Below are positions 14,508 through 23,718 of a stretch of 64,000 nt of DNA, in pieces (position 1 is the stretch's first letter; each line of letters begins with the position of its first letter). Source of the stretch: Pseudomonas sessilinigenes. GTDB taxonomy: Bacteria > Pseudomonadota > Gammaproteobacteria > Pseudomonadales > Pseudomonadaceae. The stretch is taken from NCBI RefSeq assembly GCF_003850565.1, contig NZ_CP027706.1, positions 1,612,001 through 1,676,000 of the forward strand. The letters are read 5' to 3'. Below the pieces are notes generated by a model, which saw only the letters and a list, made by a program, of their open reading frames with translations, did not search any database and was not told the DNA's origin. The translations under genes were made by a program, and so were the position numbers.

Positions 14508-14690
14508 CTTGCAGATGCATTATTCATCCATACCTCTTTGGCTGCAGTTCCTCAGTGACTCTCAGGTTTCATGAGTAACTTCGCTATCAATGCTGGGTGT
14601 TGGGAAGTGCTATGACGCCAGAAACATCTGTAATGCCAGTCAGATAAGGTCCATGTGCTTGATCTTGGTGGGCTGGTTGATGGCCTCGCA

Positions 14691-14726
14691 AGGCCCCCGT
14701 GATCATCGATCATGGGGGCTTTTTCT
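14691..14726 (+). terminator. orphan intrinsic terminator
   Basis: A 12-bp stem GCCCCCGTGATC/GATCATGGGGGC with loop ATC (one G-U pair) is followed by TTTTTCTTTT. No coding gene precedes it in the window. Confidence 0.8.
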
Positions 14727-14821
14727 TTTCCGTGTTTTCCACGCAGTGCTTTGAGTTGCCTGGGCACGGAGTGAAGGTCGGCATTCGATCGAAAAATCTT
14801 TCCGGAACCTGAATCGGATAT

Positions 14822-14850
14822 TTGACATATTTGATTTGTGATCACATATT
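14822..14850 (+). promoter_or_regulatory. promoter and probable GntR operator
   Basis: TTGACA is followed after 17 nt by CATATT. A perfect palindrome TGTGATCACA (14837-14846) overlaps the spacer and -10, a position suited to autorepression by the GntR protein encoded just downstream. Confidence 0.6.
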
Positions 14851-14884
14851 GTCGGGCACAAGAATCACAATACAGGTGCGCCCC

Positions 14885-15598
14885 ATGTCCGAAGGTCCAA
14901 TCCCTCTTCCTACGCTGCGTCAGGTTTCGCGCGATACCTTGCAAGAGCAGGTATACCGGCAAATTCGCGAGGCCTTGATGAGCGGCCGTTTCCAGCCCGG
15001 CCAGAAGCTGACCATCCGCGGCCTGGCTGAAGCCTTGGGGTCCAGCCCGATGCCAGTACGCGAGGCGTTGCAGCGCCTGAGTGCGGAAAACGCCTTTGAA
15101 GTTACCGAGACCTCTCGCCTGCGGGTACGAATGATGACCGTAGAGCGTCTGCGGGAGATTCGTGATGCAAGGGTGGCGCTGGAAGGGCTGCTGGCGGAGA
15201 AGGCAGTGCAGCATTTGCAGCAGGGCGACATGCAGGAAATCGCCGAACTCTGTCGGCAGATGCGCAAGGCCGCCGACGAAGTGGATGTTTCCCGCTACCT
15301 ATGGACCAACTTCGCCTTCCACCGGCGTATCTACGCCGTGGCTCGGGCCGAACTGACCATGGCTGCGGTGGAGAACTTCTGGCTGCACATGGGGCCTTGC
15401 TTCGCCCTGGTGGCCCCCGACAAGGCTCACCTGCAACGTTCCATGGAGGCCCACGACCGGATCGTCGCGGCCCTGGCGGCTGCTGATGCACCTGCTGCCC
15501 GGGCGGCGGTCACCGACGACATCATGCAGGCCGCCGACTCCCTGGGCCGTTTGCTGGCCAAGACATCCAAGGCGGTGGTCAAAGGAGGCCGGGCATGA
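14885..15598 (+). CDS. GntR/FadR-family transcriptional regulator
   Basis: This 237-aa regulator has an N-terminal winged helix (residues ~15-75, LTIRGLAEALGSSPMPVREA) and a C-terminal all-helical FCD ligand domain with the expected Asp/His metal-site pattern (EIRDARVALEG, FHRRIY, HDRIV). ATG 14885 is used; the upstream in-frame start at 14822 lies in the -35 box. Its stop overlaps the ATG of the SDR gene (ATGA). It probably controls the SDR-BKACE-MFS genes in response to their substrate. Confidence 0.9.
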   Translation: MSEGPIPLPTLRQVSRDTLQEQVYRQIREALMSGRFQPGQKLTIRGLAEALGSSPMPVREALQRLSAENAFEVTETSRLRVRMMTVERLREIRDARVALEGLLAEKAVQHLQQGDMQEIAELCRQMRKAADEVDVSRYLWTNFAFHRRIYAVARAELTMAAVENFWLHMGPCFALVAPDKAHLQRSMEAHDRIVAALAAADAPAARAAVTDDIMQAADSLGRLLAKTSKAVVKGGRA

Positions 15599-16383
15599 GC
15601 ATCCTGCAACGTTTGCAGCCTTATCCGGGCCTGCGGGTAATGATTTCCGGCGGTGCAGCGGGTATCGGCGAAGTGCTTGCCCGCGCCTATCTCGAAGCTG
15701 GGGCCGAGGTCCATGTATGCGATGTCAGCGAGGCGGCCCTGGCGGCGTTTCGCGATCGCCACCCCCAGGCCTTGGCCAGCCGGGCCGATGTCGGTGACCC
15801 GCAGCAGATCGAGGCATTGTTCCAACTGCAGGTCCAGCGCTTCGGCGGGCTGGATGTACTGGTCAACAACGCCGGTATCGCCGGGCCCACCGCGGGCATC
15901 GATGCGGTCAGCGATGCCGACTGGCAACGCACCATCGATATCAACCTCACCGCGCAATACCGTTTCGCCCACCATGCCGTGCCTTTGCTCAAGGCCTCGC
16001 AGAACGCTCATCTGTTGCATATCGCCTCGGTGGCCGGACGCCTGGGTTATGCCTGGCGCACCCCGTATGCGGCGACCAAGTGGGCGATCGTCGGGTTGAT
16101 GAAGTCCCTGGCCGCCGAACTCGGGGCCAGCGATATCCGCGTCAATGCGCTATTGCCGGGGATCGTCGAAGGGCCGCGCATGGAGGCGGTGATCCAGGCC
16201 CGGGCTGAACAGACCGGCGTACCCATGGAGCAGATGCGCCAGGAGTACCTGGACAAGATCTCGCTCAAGCGCATGGTCAGCGCCGAGGACGTGGCGGCCA
16301 TGGCCTTGTTCCTCTGTTCGCCGGCGGCCCGCAATGTCACTGGGCAGGCGATCAGCGTCGACGGCAACGTCGAGTACCTCTAG
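15595..16383 (+). CDS. short-chain dehydrogenase/reductase
   Basis: This 262-aa NAD(P)-dependent oxidoreductase of the classical SDR type has GGAAGIG (residues 19-25), NNAG, the catalytic triad Ser145-Tyr158-Lys162 (YAATK), and the C-terminal GQAISVDGN signature. Translation is coupled to gntR. Next to a beta-keto acid cleavage enzyme, the likely job is oxidation of a beta-hydroxy acid to the beta-keto acid. The actual substrate cannot be told from sequence. Confidence 0.92.
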   Translation: MSILQRLQPYPGLRVMISGGAAGIGEVLARAYLEAGAEVHVCDVSEAALAAFRDRHPQALASRADVGDPQQIEALFQLQVQRFGGLDVLVNNAGIAGPTAGIDAVSDADWQRTIDINLTAQYRFAHHAVPLLKASQNAHLLHIASVAGRLGYAWRTPYAATKWAIVGLMKSLAAELGASDIRVNALLPGIVEGPRMEAVIQARAEQTGVPMEQMRQEYLDKISLKRMVSAEDVAAMALFLCSPAARNVTGQAISVDGNVEYL

Positions 16384-16481
16384 CCGCCTCGGCGGCCAGC
16401 CCCGCCGAAGGACTCGGCGGCGGATTCCATCAGCGACACCCTGGGATTTTTTTCTTCAAGAATAAAAGTCGGAGCACCGTC

Positions 16482-17414
16482 ATGCCTGGAAAAACCCCTG
16501 TCATCATCACCTGCGCCGTTACCGGTGCGATCCATACCCCCTCCATGTCCCCTTATCTGCCGATCACTGCCGGGCAGATCGCGAGCGAGGCCATCGCCGC
16601 GGCCGAGGCCGGAGCCGCCATCGTCCATCTGCATGCCCGTGACCCGGAGGATGGCCGGCCGAGCCAGGACCCCAGGCTATTTCGCCAGTTTCTGCCACAG
16701 ATCAAGGCGGCCAGTGATGTGGTGATCAATCTCACCACGGGCGGTGCGCCGACCATGGGGGTCGAGGAGCGGCTACAGCCGGTTTTGGAGTTCAAGCCGG
16801 AACTGGCTTCGTTGAACATGGGCTCGATGAACTTCGGCCTGTACGAAATGCTCAGTCGCTATAGCGAGTTCAAGCACGACTGGGAGCAGCCCTACTTGGC
16901 GGAGAGCGACGATCGGATCTTCCGCAATACCTTTAGAGATATTGCCCACATCCTCGGGGCCTGCGCCGCGAATCGCACCCGCTTCGAAATCGAGTGCTAC
17001 GACATCGGCCATCTCTATACCGCGGCACATTTCCTTGAGCGCGGGCTGCTCAAGACGCCGTTGTTCATCCAGTCGGTGTTCGGCTTGCGTGGCGGTATCG
17101 GTGGCCACCCCGAGGACCTGGCCCATATGCGCCGGACCGCCGACCGCCTGTTCGGCGATGCCTATCACTGGTCGATTCTCGGCGCCGGACGCAACCAGAT
17201 CCCCCTGGGGACCATGGGCCTGGCCATGGGCAGCCATGTCCGGGTGGGCCTGGAGGACTCGCTCTGGGATGGCCCGGGCAAGCTGGCCGCCAGCAATGCC
17301 GACCAGGTGCGCCGTATCCGCACGGTCATCGAGGCCCTGGGTGGCCGCGTGGCGACTGCGGATGAGGCGCGGACCCTGCTCGGGCTCAAGGGGCGTGACC
17401 AGGTCGCGTTCTGA
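16482..17414 (+). CDS. beta-keto acid cleavage enzyme (BKACE, DUF849)
   Basis: This 310-aa zinc-dependent enzyme condenses a beta-keto acid with acetyl-CoA, giving acetoacetate and a new acyl-CoA. The metal motif HLHARD (residues ~47-52) and an ITCAVTGAIHTPSMSPYLP start are typical; the family also includes 3-keto-5-aminohexanoate and dehydrocarnitine cleavage enzymes. The GAGRNQIPLGTMGLAMG segment and later HVRVGLEDS are the conserved C-terminal motifs. It is placed between the SDR and a transporter. Confidence 0.9.
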   Translation: MPGKTPVIITCAVTGAIHTPSMSPYLPITAGQIASEAIAAAEAGAAIVHLHARDPEDGRPSQDPRLFRQFLPQIKAASDVVINLTTGGAPTMGVEERLQPVLEFKPELASLNMGSMNFGLYEMLSRYSEFKHDWEQPYLAESDDRIFRNTFRDIAHILGACAANRTRFEIECYDIGHLYTAAHFLERGLLKTPLFIQSVFGLRGGIGGHPEDLAHMRRTADRLFGDAYHWSILGAGRNQIPLGTMGLAMGSHVRVGLEDSLWDGPGKLAASNADQVRRIRTVIEALGGRVATADEARTLLGLKGRDQVAF

Positions 17415-17490
17415 GTCGACGCTTGAGTGCCTGCACCGCGTAACGTCGGGCGCAGGCCATCCCGCATAACAATTACAAAGGGATATGCCC

Positions 17491-18828
17491 ATGAGTACCG
17501 CTACCACCGCCGCTCCCCGGGACCAGCAGCAGTTGACCCGCTTGATGTTCCGCAAGCTCATGCCATTGTTGATCGCCGCCTATGTCCTGAGCTTTCTCGA
17601 TCGCACCAACATCGCCCTGGCCAAGCACCAGCTGGATGTCGACCTGGGAATTTCCGCCGCGGCCTATGGCCTTGGCGCCGGATTGTTCTTCCTCACCTAC
17701 GCGCTGTCCGAAGTGCCGAGCAACCTGATCATGCACCGGGTCGGCGCGCGTTTCTGGATCGCCCGGATCATGGCCACCTGGGGCTTGATCTCGGCTGCCA
17801 TGGCCTTTGTCCAGGGCGAGACTTCCTTCTACGTGCTGCGCCTGTTGCTGGGGATCGCCGAGGCCGGGCTGTTCCCCGGGGTGATGCTGTACCTGACCTA
17901 CTGGTTCGATCGCCAGCAGCGGGCCCGGGCCACCGGTTACTTCCTGCTGGGCGTGTGCCTGGCCAATATCATCGGTGGCCCGTTGGGCGCGGCGTTGATG
18001 AAGATGGATGGCTTGCTGGGCTGGCATGGCTGGCAATGGATGTTCCTGCTCGAAGGTTTGCCCGCGGTGCTCTTCGCCTGGGTGGTCTGGCGGCACCTGC
18101 CGGATCGTCCGGGCAAGGCCCGCTGGCTCAGCGCCGAAGAGGCCCGCGCCGTCGAGCAGCGCCTGGCCAGGGAAGCCGATGAAGGCGCAGGGCAGGGCGG
18201 GCATTCGTTCAGGCAGTGCTTCACCCCGCAGATCCTGCTGGCGATCTTTGTGTACTTCTGCCACCAGATCACCATCTATACCGTGATCTTTTTTCTCCCC
18301 GGCATCATCGGCAAGTACGGCAGCCTGAGCATCATGCATGTCGGCCTGTTGAACTCGCTGCCATGGATCGCGGCCGCCGTGGGGGCGCTGACCTTGCCCC
18401 GGCTGGCTACCAACCCTCGGCGCTCACGACACCTGTTGGTGATGGGCCTGTTGGTGATGGCCGCAGGAGTGCTGCTGGCCGCGGTGTCTGGCCCGGTATT
18501 GAGTCTGTTGGGGTTCTGCGTGGCGGCGCTGATGTTCTTTGTCGTGCAGTCGATCATCTTCCTGTACCCGGCCTCGCGACTCAAAGGCGCCGCCCTGGCC
18601 GGTGGCTTGGGCTTCGTGAACTGCTGCGGCCTGCTGGGTGGGTTTGTCGGGCCGTCGGTCATGGGCGCGATCGAAATGACCACCGGCGATGCCATGAACG
18701 GTCTGAAGGTGATCGCCCTGGTGCTGTTGCTGGCTGCATTGGTGGCGCTGCGTTTGCGCCAGGGGCAGGAAGATCGGCAGCCGTGTCATGGAGCAGTGGC
18801 CAGGTCGGCGAAGCAGCACTCGATATGA
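17491..18828 (+). CDS. MFS anion:cation symporter (ACS family)
   Basis: This 445-aa transporter has 12 predicted membrane segments and the ACS-family hallmarks: SFLDRTNIALAKHQ in the first segment, and ALSEVPSNLIMHRVGARFWI in the second. ACS members import organic acids such as phthalates, tartrate and hexuronates. ATG 17491 has AAAGGGA at good spacing, while the ATG at 17485 is too close to it. It probably imports the carboxylate degraded by the preceding enzymes. Confidence 0.9.
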   Translation: MSTATTAAPRDQQQLTRLMFRKLMPLLIAAYVLSFLDRTNIALAKHQLDVDLGISAAAYGLGAGLFFLTYALSEVPSNLIMHRVGARFWIARIMATWGLISAAMAFVQGETSFYVLRLLLGIAEAGLFPGVMLYLTYWFDRQQRARATGYFLLGVCLANIIGGPLGAALMKMDGLLGWHGWQWMFLLEGLPAVLFAWVVWRHLPDRPGKARWLSAEEARAVEQRLAREADEGAGQGGHSFRQCFTPQILLAIFVYFCHQITIYTVIFFLPGIIGKYGSLSIMHVGLLNSLPWIAAAVGALTLPRLATNPRRSRHLLVMGLLVMAAGVLLAAVSGPVLSLLGFCVAALMFFVVQSIIFLYPASRLKGAALAGGLGFVNCCGLLGGFVGPSVMGAIEMTTGDAMNGLKVIALVLLLAALVALRLRQGQEDRQPCHGAVARSAKQHSI

Positions 18829-18958
18829 ACTGGCCCGCCAGGCTCGGGGCCGGTGCGTGATGTCCGATTGAGTGCAGTGGCAACCGCAATGCCTTGGCTG
18901 GACGCCAACCCCCGGGCCTTTCTACACTGCACGGCATCTGGGGAATGGGGCATCGCCG

Positions 18959-19885
18959 ATGAATCGCAATGAACTGCGCAAGGCTGACATCAACCTGATG
19001 GTGGTGTTCGAGGCGCTGATGCTGGAGCGCAACGTCACTCGGGTGGCGGAGAAACTGTTCCTCGGCCAGCCCACCATCAGTTCCGCGCTCAACCGATTGC
19101 GGGCGATGTTCAACGATCCGCTGTTCATTCGTGTCGGCCACCGGATGGAGCCTACCGCCCGTGCCGAGCAGCTGATCCAGCACCTGTCGCCCGCCCTGGA
19201 TGCCCTGTCCTCGGCCTTGAGCCTGACCCATGATTTCGACCCCGCCAGCAGCACCATGACCTTTCGCATCGGCCTGTCCGACGATGTCGAGTTCGGCTTG
19301 CTGCCGCCCTTGCTGCGGGCCTTGCGCCAGGAAGCGCCGCAGGTGGTGGTCGTGGTCCAGCATGTGGACTACTGGCGGATTCCCGACTTGCTGGCCTCTG
19401 GCGATATCACGGTCGGCATCAGCCAGACCCGGGGCCTGCCGGCCAATGCCAAGCGCAAGTTGCTGCGACATATCCAACCCAGCGTGTTGCGCGCCGATGC
19501 CAGCGACACGCCGATGAGCCTCGATGAGTACTGCTCGCGGCCCCATGTGCTGGTGTCCCACACCGCCAATGTCGCCGGCTTCGCCGATGAGTGGCTGGCG
19601 GAAATCGGCCGTACGCGCCAGGTGGTGTTGTCGGTGCCGCAGTACAGCTCCCTGCCGGCGCTGCTGGCCGGTACCAAGCTGATCGCCAGCCTGCCGGACT
19701 ACGCGGCCATGGCCATGGCGGCCTCGGGGCAATTGCATTGCGAGCCGTTCCCGTTCAAGACCCCGACCCTGGACCTGTCGATGGTCTGGCTCAGCCATGT
19801 CGACACCGATCCTGCCGAGCGCTGGCTGCGCTCGCGGCTGGAGGCATTCATGAGCGAACGAGCACCGCTGCCGCTCGCCACCTGA
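18959..19885 (+). CDS. LysR-family transcriptional regulator
   Basis: This 308-aa protein has an N-terminal HTH (ADINLMVVFEALMLERNVTR, residues ~9-65) and a type-2 periplasmic-binding effector domain. The ADINLMVVFEAL start is the LeuO/NodD-like subgroup signature. ATG 18959 is preferred over 18872 because the HTH starts right after it. It lies after the MFS gene, with no divergent partner; the target could be the upstream cluster or the LtrA gene downstream. Confidence 0.88.
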   Translation: MNRNELRKADINLMVVFEALMLERNVTRVAEKLFLGQPTISSALNRLRAMFNDPLFIRVGHRMEPTARAEQLIQHLSPALDALSSALSLTHDFDPASSTMTFRIGLSDDVEFGLLPPLLRALRQEAPQVVVVVQHVDYWRIPDLLASGDITVGISQTRGLPANAKRKLLRHIQPSVLRADASDTPMSLDEYCSRPHVLVSHTANVAGFADEWLAEIGRTRQVVLSVPQYSSLPALLAGTKLIASLPDYAAMAMAASGQLHCEPFPFKTPTLDLSMVWLSHVDTDPAERWLRSRLEAFMSERAPLPLAT

Positions 19886-19978
19886 ATGCCCCGCTGGTGA
19901 TCGCTGCCCTGGCATTGTCGATGGCACCTGCTTTGCTCAGTGAAGCCCTTGTGCAAGTCCTAACCGCGGAGAATGTCC

Positions 19979-21160
19979 ATGAGTCCAAACCGTTCCCTGT
20001 TGCGTGGCCGCGGCAGCCAAGACAGCGGCAAGGTGGGCATGGTCGAGCTGTTCTTCGACCTGGTGTTCGTGTTTGCCGTGACCCAGTTGTCCCATGCCTT
20101 GCTGGCGCACCTGTCCCTGGGCGGGGCGCTGCAGGTTGCCCTGCTGATGGTGGCGGTGTGGTGGGTATGGATCTTCACCTCATGGATCACCAACTGGCTG
20201 GACCCGGAAACCCTGCCGATCCGCCTCGGGCTATTCGTGCTGATGGTCGCGGGGCTGCTGTTGTCGTCCTCGATTCCCCACGCGTTTGGCGAGCGGGGCC
20301 TGCTGTTCGCCGGCGCCTATGTGTTCATGCAAGTGGGGCGTACCGCCTATTCGCTGTGGGCGGTACGGGGCGAGCCGCTGAACATGACCCGCAACTTCCA
20401 GCGGATTCTCCTGTGGTTGATGTTCTCCGGCGTGTTCTGGATCGCTGGCGGACTGCTGCAAGGGCCTGGCCGCCTGGTTTGCTGGGTGCTGGCACTGGGC
20501 ATCGAAGTGTTGTCGCCGTCCGTGTATTTCTGGGTGCCGGGGCTGGGCCGCTCGACCCTGGATGACTGGAATATCGAAGGCAACCACATGGCCGAACGCT
20601 GTGCGTTGTTCGTGATCATCGCCCTGGGCGAGTCGTTGCTGGTCACCGGTGCCACCTTCGCCGAGCTGGCTACCACGGCCCAGGGACTGCTGGGATTCGT
20701 GGTCGCCGTGCTGGGCAGCATCGCCATGTGGTGGGTGTATTTCGACAGCGGCGCCGAGCGTGCCCACCACCGCATCGCGCATTCCGCCGATCCAGGACGC
20801 CAGGCGCGGATCGCCTACACCTACATCCACTTGCTGATCATCGCCGGGATCATCGTCAGTGCGGTGGCCGATGAACTGGTGCTGGTCCATCCGGATCATG
20901 CCAGCCAGGCGGGGGTGCTGGTGATCGTCGCCGGGCCCTGGCTGTTCCTGCTGGGCTGCGCCTTGTTCAAGTGGGTGATGAACGACCGGCCGCTGCCACC
21001 GTTATCGCATCTGGCGGGGCTGGGGAGCCTGGCGCTGCTGTTGCCGTTCGCCTGGAGCCAGGTGTTTTCCGCCTTGGCCCTGGGCAGCCTGACCAGCCTG
21101 GTGATGCTGGTGGTCGCAGCCTGGGAGACCCTGGTCCTGCGCGAGCGAGGCGCGGTGTAG
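19979..21160 (+). CDS. low-temperature-requirement A (LtrA) family membrane protein
   Basis: This 393-aa membrane protein begins with the LtrA signature VELFFDLVFVFAVTQLSHAL and has about ten predicted membrane segments. NHMAERCALFVIIALGESLL in the middle is the second family motif. Named for a Listeria locus needed for growth in the cold; its molecular function is not established. ATG 19979 has GGAG at a suitable distance; ATG 19973 lies too close to it. Confidence 0.9.
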   Translation: MSPNRSLLRGRGSQDSGKVGMVELFFDLVFVFAVTQLSHALLAHLSLGGALQVALLMVAVWWVWIFTSWITNWLDPETLPIRLGLFVLMVAGLLLSSSIPHAFGERGLLFAGAYVFMQVGRTAYSLWAVRGEPLNMTRNFQRILLWLMFSGVFWIAGGLLQGPGRLVCWVLALGIEVLSPSVYFWVPGLGRSTLDDWNIEGNHMAERCALFVIIALGESLLVTGATFAELATTAQGLLGFVVAVLGSIAMWWVYFDSGAERAHHRIAHSADPGRQARIAYTYIHLLIIAGIIVSAVADELVLVHPDHASQAGVLVIVAGPWLFLLGCALFKWVMNDRPLPPLSHLAGLGSLALLLPFAWSQVFSALALGSLTSLVMLVVAAWETLVLRERGAV

Positions 21161-21245
21161 CCATACGGCCAATGGAGGATTCATCCGGTCCGGGGCTTGT
21201 GTAGTATGTAGCGCCTTTTTCCCCTGACTGACTGGGAGCTCCACC

Positions 21246-21611
21246 ATGCCGCACCTGCATATGGAATACACCGCCAACCTGCCTCAGCTGGACACCGACA
21301 AGGCGCTGCTGCGACTCAATCACGCGCTGGTGGCGTCCGGGCAGTTTTCCGATGAGTTCGACATCAAGAGCCGCGCGGTGAAAGTGGAGTCGTTCCGGGT
21401 CGGCACCGGTCTTGGCGAGCGGGCCTTTGTCCACGTCAAGCTGGCCCTGCTCAGTGGCCGTTCGCCGGAGATCAAGAAGCAACTGTCCGAAAGCCTGCTG
21501 GCCGTACTGCAGGATCTGGCCCCCTGGCCGGCCGAGTTGCAGGTCCAGCTGTGCGTGGAACTCCTGGATATCGATCGCGCTTCCTACACCAAGGCCGCCA
21601 TCGGTCTCTGA
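21246..21611 (+). CDS. hpaF: 5-carboxymethyl-2-hydroxymuconate delta-isomerase
   Basis: This 121-aa enzyme of the tautomerase superfamily belongs to the homoprotocatechuate (4-hydroxyphenylacetate) pathway. After removal of Met, Pro1 (MPHLHMEYTANL) is the catalytic base. The length (about 125 aa in the family) and AFVHVKLALLSGRS agree. None of the other hpa genes is nearby, so it stands alone and its in vivo substrate is uncertain. Confidence 0.85.
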   Translation: MPHLHMEYTANLPQLDTDKALLRLNHALVASGQFSDEFDIKSRAVKVESFRVGTGLGERAFVHVKLALLSGRSPEIKKQLSESLLAVLQDLAPWPAELQVQLCVELLDIDRASYTKAAIGL

Positions 21612-21659
21612 CGCTGCCAGGCGCCAGGCCCAGGCTCTCGGGGCGGGTATCCCGGGAGC

Positions 21660-22607
21660 CTAGAGCTGGCCTTGCTCGGCGCAGACCTTGACCACCTGCT
21701 CACGGAACCAGGTCTGCGCGCTGTCCTGATCGGTGTCCTGGCTCCACTGCATGTCCAGGGTAAATCCCGGCAGGCCGCTGGGCGCCTCGCAGTGATTGAA
21801 CACAGCCTCATTGGCCAGCAGGGCCTGGATGCGTCGGGGCAGGGTGAGGATGAAATCGGTGCCGGTGATCATCTTCAAGGCTGCGCTGTAGCTATTGGAG
21901 CGGGCGACGATCTGGCGCTTCTGGGCCTGGCGCGCCAACCAGCCATCCACCATGTTGCTGTCCGAGGTCCAGGGCGTGGGGAACACATGCCGTCGTTCGA
22001 TGAACGATTGCAGGCTGAAGCGTGGTTCCTCGGGCGGCGTCGCGCGCTTGTCGAACACGCACACCAGATCGTCCTCCAGCAGCATCTGTGACTTGAGATC
22101 GGCATGGCTGCGATGGAAGTTGGGGCCAAAGCAGATCACCAGGTCGAGGCTGCCATCGCGCAGCTCATCGGCCGGGATATCGGTTTCCAGCTTCTGTACG
22201 TTCACTGTCACCGGCAGGTCGGCGTAGTCGAAACCCTTGAGCAGGCGCGGCAGGATCAGCAGCTCGAAGTATTCCGGAGCGCAGAGGTTGAAGGTCACTG
22301 CCTGGCGGGTCGGATCGAAGGCCGCCACCCCGCTGTGGCAGAGATTGATGCTCTCCAGGATCTTCAGCACATGGCTGTACATGCTGGTGGCCTTGTAGGT
22401 CGGGCGCATGCCTGTGCGGGTGTTGACGAACAACTCGTCCTGGAAGCTGTTGCGCAGTTTCTTCAGGCAATAGCTGACGGTGGACTGGCTGACGCACAGC
22501 GTTTCCGAAACCCCGGTGACACTGCTTTGCTCGTACACCGCGATAAAGACCATGAGGTCTTGCATGTCGAGTTTTCTGAGCACATTGCTGATGAGCATCC
22601 GTTTCAT
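21660..22607 (-). CDS. LysR-family transcriptional regulator
   Basis: This 315-aa protein has an N-terminal HTH (VFIAVYEQSSVTGVSETLCV) with KLRNSFQDELFVNTRTGMRP, typical of the NodD/LeuO-type LysR subgroup, and a substrate-binding-like effector domain. ATG 22607 places the HTH close to the N-terminus; a longer frame to 22751 has a non-LysR-like extension. The downstream gene on the same strand is absent, and the DMT exporter lies upstream on the same strand. Confidence 0.85.
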   Translation of the reverse strand: MKRMLISNVLRKLDMQDLMVFIAVYEQSSVTGVSETLCVSQSTVSYCLKKLRNSFQDELFVNTRTGMRPTYKATSMYSHVLKILESINLCHSGVAAFDPTRQAVTFNLCAPEYFELLILPRLLKGFDYADLPVTVNVQKLETDIPADELRDGSLDLVICFGPNFHRSHADLKSQMLLEDDLVCVFDKRATPPEEPRFSLQSFIERRHVFPTPWTSDSNMVDGWLARQAQKRQIVARSNSYSAALKMITGTDFILTLPRRIQALLANEAVFNHCEAPSGLPGFTLDMQWSQDTDQDSAQTWFREQVVKVCAEQGQL

Positions 22608-22778
22608 CCCACTGGGCACCTGGCGCCGGTGGCGCGCAAACCGGATCGATGCTAGCGGAACGATCGTCCTAGTTAAATGCCCGGAGCCGGGATTCGCGGA
22701 CAGCATCGGGACATTAATTTCCGATAACACGACCTGCACAGTTTCGCGCAAAAAAGCGCCCTGTGTCCCAGCCTGATT

Positions 22779-23687
22779 TCAGGCTGTTATCGCCTTGGGG
22801 CGGCTGCTGCGCACCAGGCCCAGCATACCCAGCGCAACCAGCAGGACGCCGAGCAGTTCCCCCGGGTGCGGTGCCTGGCCGAGCCACAGCCAATGGAACA
22901 GAGTCAGGAACAACGTGCTCAGGTACACATAGGAAATCACCGTCGAAGGGGCGATCACGCCAATGGCCCGGTGCAACAGCCAGAAGGTCGCCAGGGTCGC
23001 GAACATCGCCAGGTACAGCAGCCACAGCAGGTCGTTGCCAGTGAGCAGGCTGGCGCTGCGCCAACCACCGCTGGCCAGGCAGGCGACGAACAGGAACAAG
23101 GAGCCGAAAAGCATGTTCCAGAACGTCATCGCTGCCGGGCTGCGGCCCTGCAAGCTGCCCGCCTTGAAACGCTGGCTCAGGGGTGGATAGGCCGCCATGG
23201 CCAGGCAACCCAGGCCATAGACACCCATGGCGTACCACGACGGCAGTTGGTCCGGCGCACCGCCCTTGAGGATCAGCAGCAGCGCACCTGCGGCGGCGGT
23301 CAGCATTGGCAGCAACCGGCGCCGGCGACTGTCGCCGGGCAACAACCACCCTTCGAACAATAGGGTCAGCAACGGCACCAGGGTGTACAGGGTTCCGGTA
23401 TTGACCGCCGAGGTGTGGCGCAGGGCCTCGAACAACGAGCCGAAGTACAGCGCCAGCAGCAGGCCGAGCGCGCCATGGGCCGCCAGCGCTGCCAGGGTCA
23501 TCGAGGACAGGCCGCGGGACCACAGCAGGGGCACGAACAGCAAGGCTGAAAACAGCAGGCGCAGGGCCGTCAGCAGCACGGGATCGATGGCGCGGCTGAC
23601 CTGGGCGGCAGCGAAGAAGGAGGCGGCGATCAAGGCCGCCCAGAGCAGCATGCCGAGGTTGGCCTGGGTGAAGTTCACAGGGTTCAT
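22779..23687 (-). CDS. EamA-family (DMT) transporter
   Basis: This 302-aa protein has ten predicted membrane segments in two EamA halves (ALRLLFSALLFVPLL in the first, STVISYVYLSTLFLTLFHWL in the second). Members export metabolites or amino acids. It follows the CynX-type transporter on the same strand with 31 nt between them, and could be co-transcribed with it. Confidence 0.85.
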   Translation of the reverse strand: MNPVNFTQANLGMLLWAALIAASFFAAAQVSRAIDPVLLTALRLLFSALLFVPLLWSRGLSSMTLAALAAHGALGLLLALYFGSLFEALRHTSAVNTGTLYTLVPLLTLLFEGWLLPGDSRRRRLLPMLTAAAGALLLILKGGAPDQLPSWYAMGVYGLGCLAMAAYPPLSQRFKAGSLQGRSPAAMTFWNMLFGSLFLFVACLASGGWRSASLLTGNDLLWLLYLAMFATLATFWLLHRAIGVIAPSTVISYVYLSTLFLTLFHWLWLGQAPHPGELLGVLLVALGMLGLVRSSRPKAITA

Positions 23688-23718
23688 GCAGGCCTCCCGG
23701 GCCGGGGTACAAGGCGGC

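Larger units (their letters stand above)
14508..14884. other. non-coding junction between att site and gntR
   Basis: I see no credible gene here. The stretch holds one intrinsic terminator (14691-14726) with no recognisable gene in front of it, possibly the end of a lost host gene, and the promoter/operator of the GntR gene (14822-14850). Confidence 0.6.
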
